The notes under the pieces: model-generated
What the model saw: the letters and a program-made list of their open reading frames with translations, nothing else
Databases searched by the model: none
What the model was told of the DNA's origin: nothing
Position numbers and translations under genes: made by a program
Part shown: piece after piece, positions 40,021 to 40,893 of the stretch
Position numbering within the stretch: the first letter of the stretch is position 1
Layout of the letters: every line of letters starts with the position of its first letter
Origin: Nitrospinota bacterium
Lineage (GTDB): Bacteria; Nitrospinota_A; UBA7883
Direction: 5' to 3'
DNA length: 40,893 nt
Assembly (NCBI GenBank): GCA_029881335.1
Contig: JAOUMU010000011.1
Coordinates: forward strand, 1 to 40,893

Positions 40021-40893
40021 CTACAAAGCCTTCAGATGCTCCCGCATTTTCTCCGCATCCGCCTTGTACCCCTCCAGCTTCTCGCGATCCTTGGCCACCA
40101 CTTCCGGCGGGGCGCCGTCCACATATCCACGATTCATAAGTTTGCGCGAAAAGAACGCTATCTCCTTATCCACTTTGGCCAGCTCCTTTTCCAGCTTGGC
40201 GCGTCTCTCGTCGGCGCCGGTCAGCCCGGAGAGATCCACATAGACCTCCACCCCCCGGGCCACACCCACCACCTTGTTCTCCGGAATATCTCTCGGCCCG
40301 GTGGAGATGCGGCCATCGATCCGGGCAAGCCTGTTTATGAAAGGCAATTGCCGACGCAGCATCGGCTCCAGGGCCATGGCGCCCGAAGGCTCCAGAACCA
40401 CCTGAAGCTGCTGGGAGGGTTTGATCCCCAGTTCGCCACGGATGTTTCGCACCACAGTGGTCACCTCCATCACCGCGCCCATCTCCCCTTCCGCTTCTTC
40501 GTCCATGCGTTCCATATCCGCCTCCGGGTATCGGGCGTGGACGATGGAGTCTCCCGCAGGTTTGAACCGCTGCCAAAGCTCCTCCGTTATGAAAGGCATC
40601 ACAGGGGACAATAGTCGCAGGGTGGTTTCCATCACATGAGCCAGGGTATGGCGCGCTGCGTCGCCGCCAGGTTCGTCTCCGGCCAGCCGTGGTTTTATCA
40701 TCTCCACGTACCAGTCGCAAAGCTCCCCCCATATGAACTGGTACATGGCTCCGGCGGCTTCGTTGAAGCGGTATGCGTCCAGCGCGGTCCTTGTGGTGTT
40801 GATAGTCCGGTTGAGCCTGGAGAGAATCCATTTGTCGGTCAGCTCCAGGTCATCGCGCTCCACACTGGTTTTGGAAAAATCGAATTCCTTGAG
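40021..40893 (-). CDS. valS: Valyl-tRNA synthetase, C-terminal part (runs off the window)
   Basis: The 291 codons here are the 3' end of a class I valyl-tRNA synthetase. The order is KWILSRLNRTINTTRTAL and YQFIWGELCDWYVEMIKPRL (the anticodon-binding helical domain), then LLSPVMPFITEELWQRF, and IRGELGIKPSQQL. A C-terminal coiled coil (about the last 65 residues, with KLEKELAKVDKEIAFFSRKL) is the ValS-specific arm that contacts the tRNA. The reading frame continues open to the window edge through LKEFDFSKTSV, so the apparent GTG start at 40863 is internal. HIGH and KMSKS lie outside. Confidence 0.93.
   Translation of the reverse strand, partial: LKEFDFSKTSVERDDLELTDKWILSRLNRTINTTRTALDAYRFNEAAGAMYQFIWGELCDWYVEMIKPRLAGDEPGGDAARHTLAHVMETTLRLLSPVMPFITEELWQRFKPAGDSIVHARYPEADMERMDEEAEGEMGAVMEVTTVVRNIRGELGIKPSQQLQVVLEPSGAMALEPMLRRQLPFINRLARIDGRISTGPRDIPENKVVGVARGVEVYVDLSGLTGADERRAKLEKELAKVDKEIAFFSRKLMNRGYVDGAPPEVVAKDREKLEGYKADAEKMREHLKAL

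Overview
The window is a moderately GC-rich, gene-dense chromosomal segment from a Gram-negative (diderm) bacterium. An LptD lipopolysaccharide-export barrel, several SPII lipoproteins, an outer-membrane barrel, RlpA and a multihaem c-type cytochrome all require an outer membrane and periplasm. A bacillithiol-type deacetylase, NtrC- and FecR-type proteins, a DUF4911 protein and myxobacterial-style Cys-rich repeats suggest a deltaproteobacteria-like or neighbouring deep-branching phylum. No 16S rRNA is present, so the phylum is a guess. I saw no IS element, prophage or CRISPR array.

Layout. 1-6.6 kb (minus strand): start of tgt, a truncated fic remnant, an FMN/Fe-S glutamate-synthase-like membrane protein, lptD, a 442-bp gap with one perfect DnaA box, and citrate synthase with a good promoter. 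6.8-8.1 kb (plus): a TraB-like protein and a Cys-rich lipoprotein. 8.1-10.7 kb (minus): a membrane b-type cytochrome with a 14-16 haem cytochrome c, and a receiver-HisKA protein without an ATPase. 10.7-13.7 kb (minus): GT2 glycosyltransferase, BshB-like deacetylase and a BshC-like protein, a probable low-molecular-weight thiol locus. 13.7-16.3 kb (minus): tRNA-Cys, YihY, MarR, CheX. 16.4-18.05 kb (minus): an ankyrin/Sel1 lipoprotein. 18.2-23.0 kb (plus): three tandem paralogous membrane SGNH-hydrolase-like proteins, the middle one with degraded catalytic blocks. 23.1-25.1 kb: a small unknown gene, then rfbB-rfbC. 25.3-33.2 kb (minus): a surface-protein island with four tandem PKD-like lipoproteins, a FecR-domain protein, a beta-barrel and a fibronectin-III/Cys-rich lipoprotein. 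33.3-35.3 kb (plus): a FlgT_N-like periplasmic protein and an AI-2E-family permease. 35.5-38.3 kb: retropepsin-like protease and RlpA (minus), a divergent DUF4911 gene, and a NYN-zinc-cold-shock fusion (minus). 38.4-40.9 kb (minus): an NtrC-type regulator and the 3' part of valS.

How the genes fit together. The dominant theme is the cell envelope: LPS export, rhamnose precursor synthesis, SGNH proteins of the kind that edit glycans, peptidoglycan processing and many lipoproteins. The two least ordinary loci are the SGNH triplet (18.2-23.0 kb) and the PKD-lipoprotein/FecR/barrel island (26.1-33.2 kb). A further pattern is that several genes without a Shine-Dalgarno sequence have a sigma70-like -10 box only 7-13 nt before the ATG, which predicts leaderless or nearly leaderless mRNAs.
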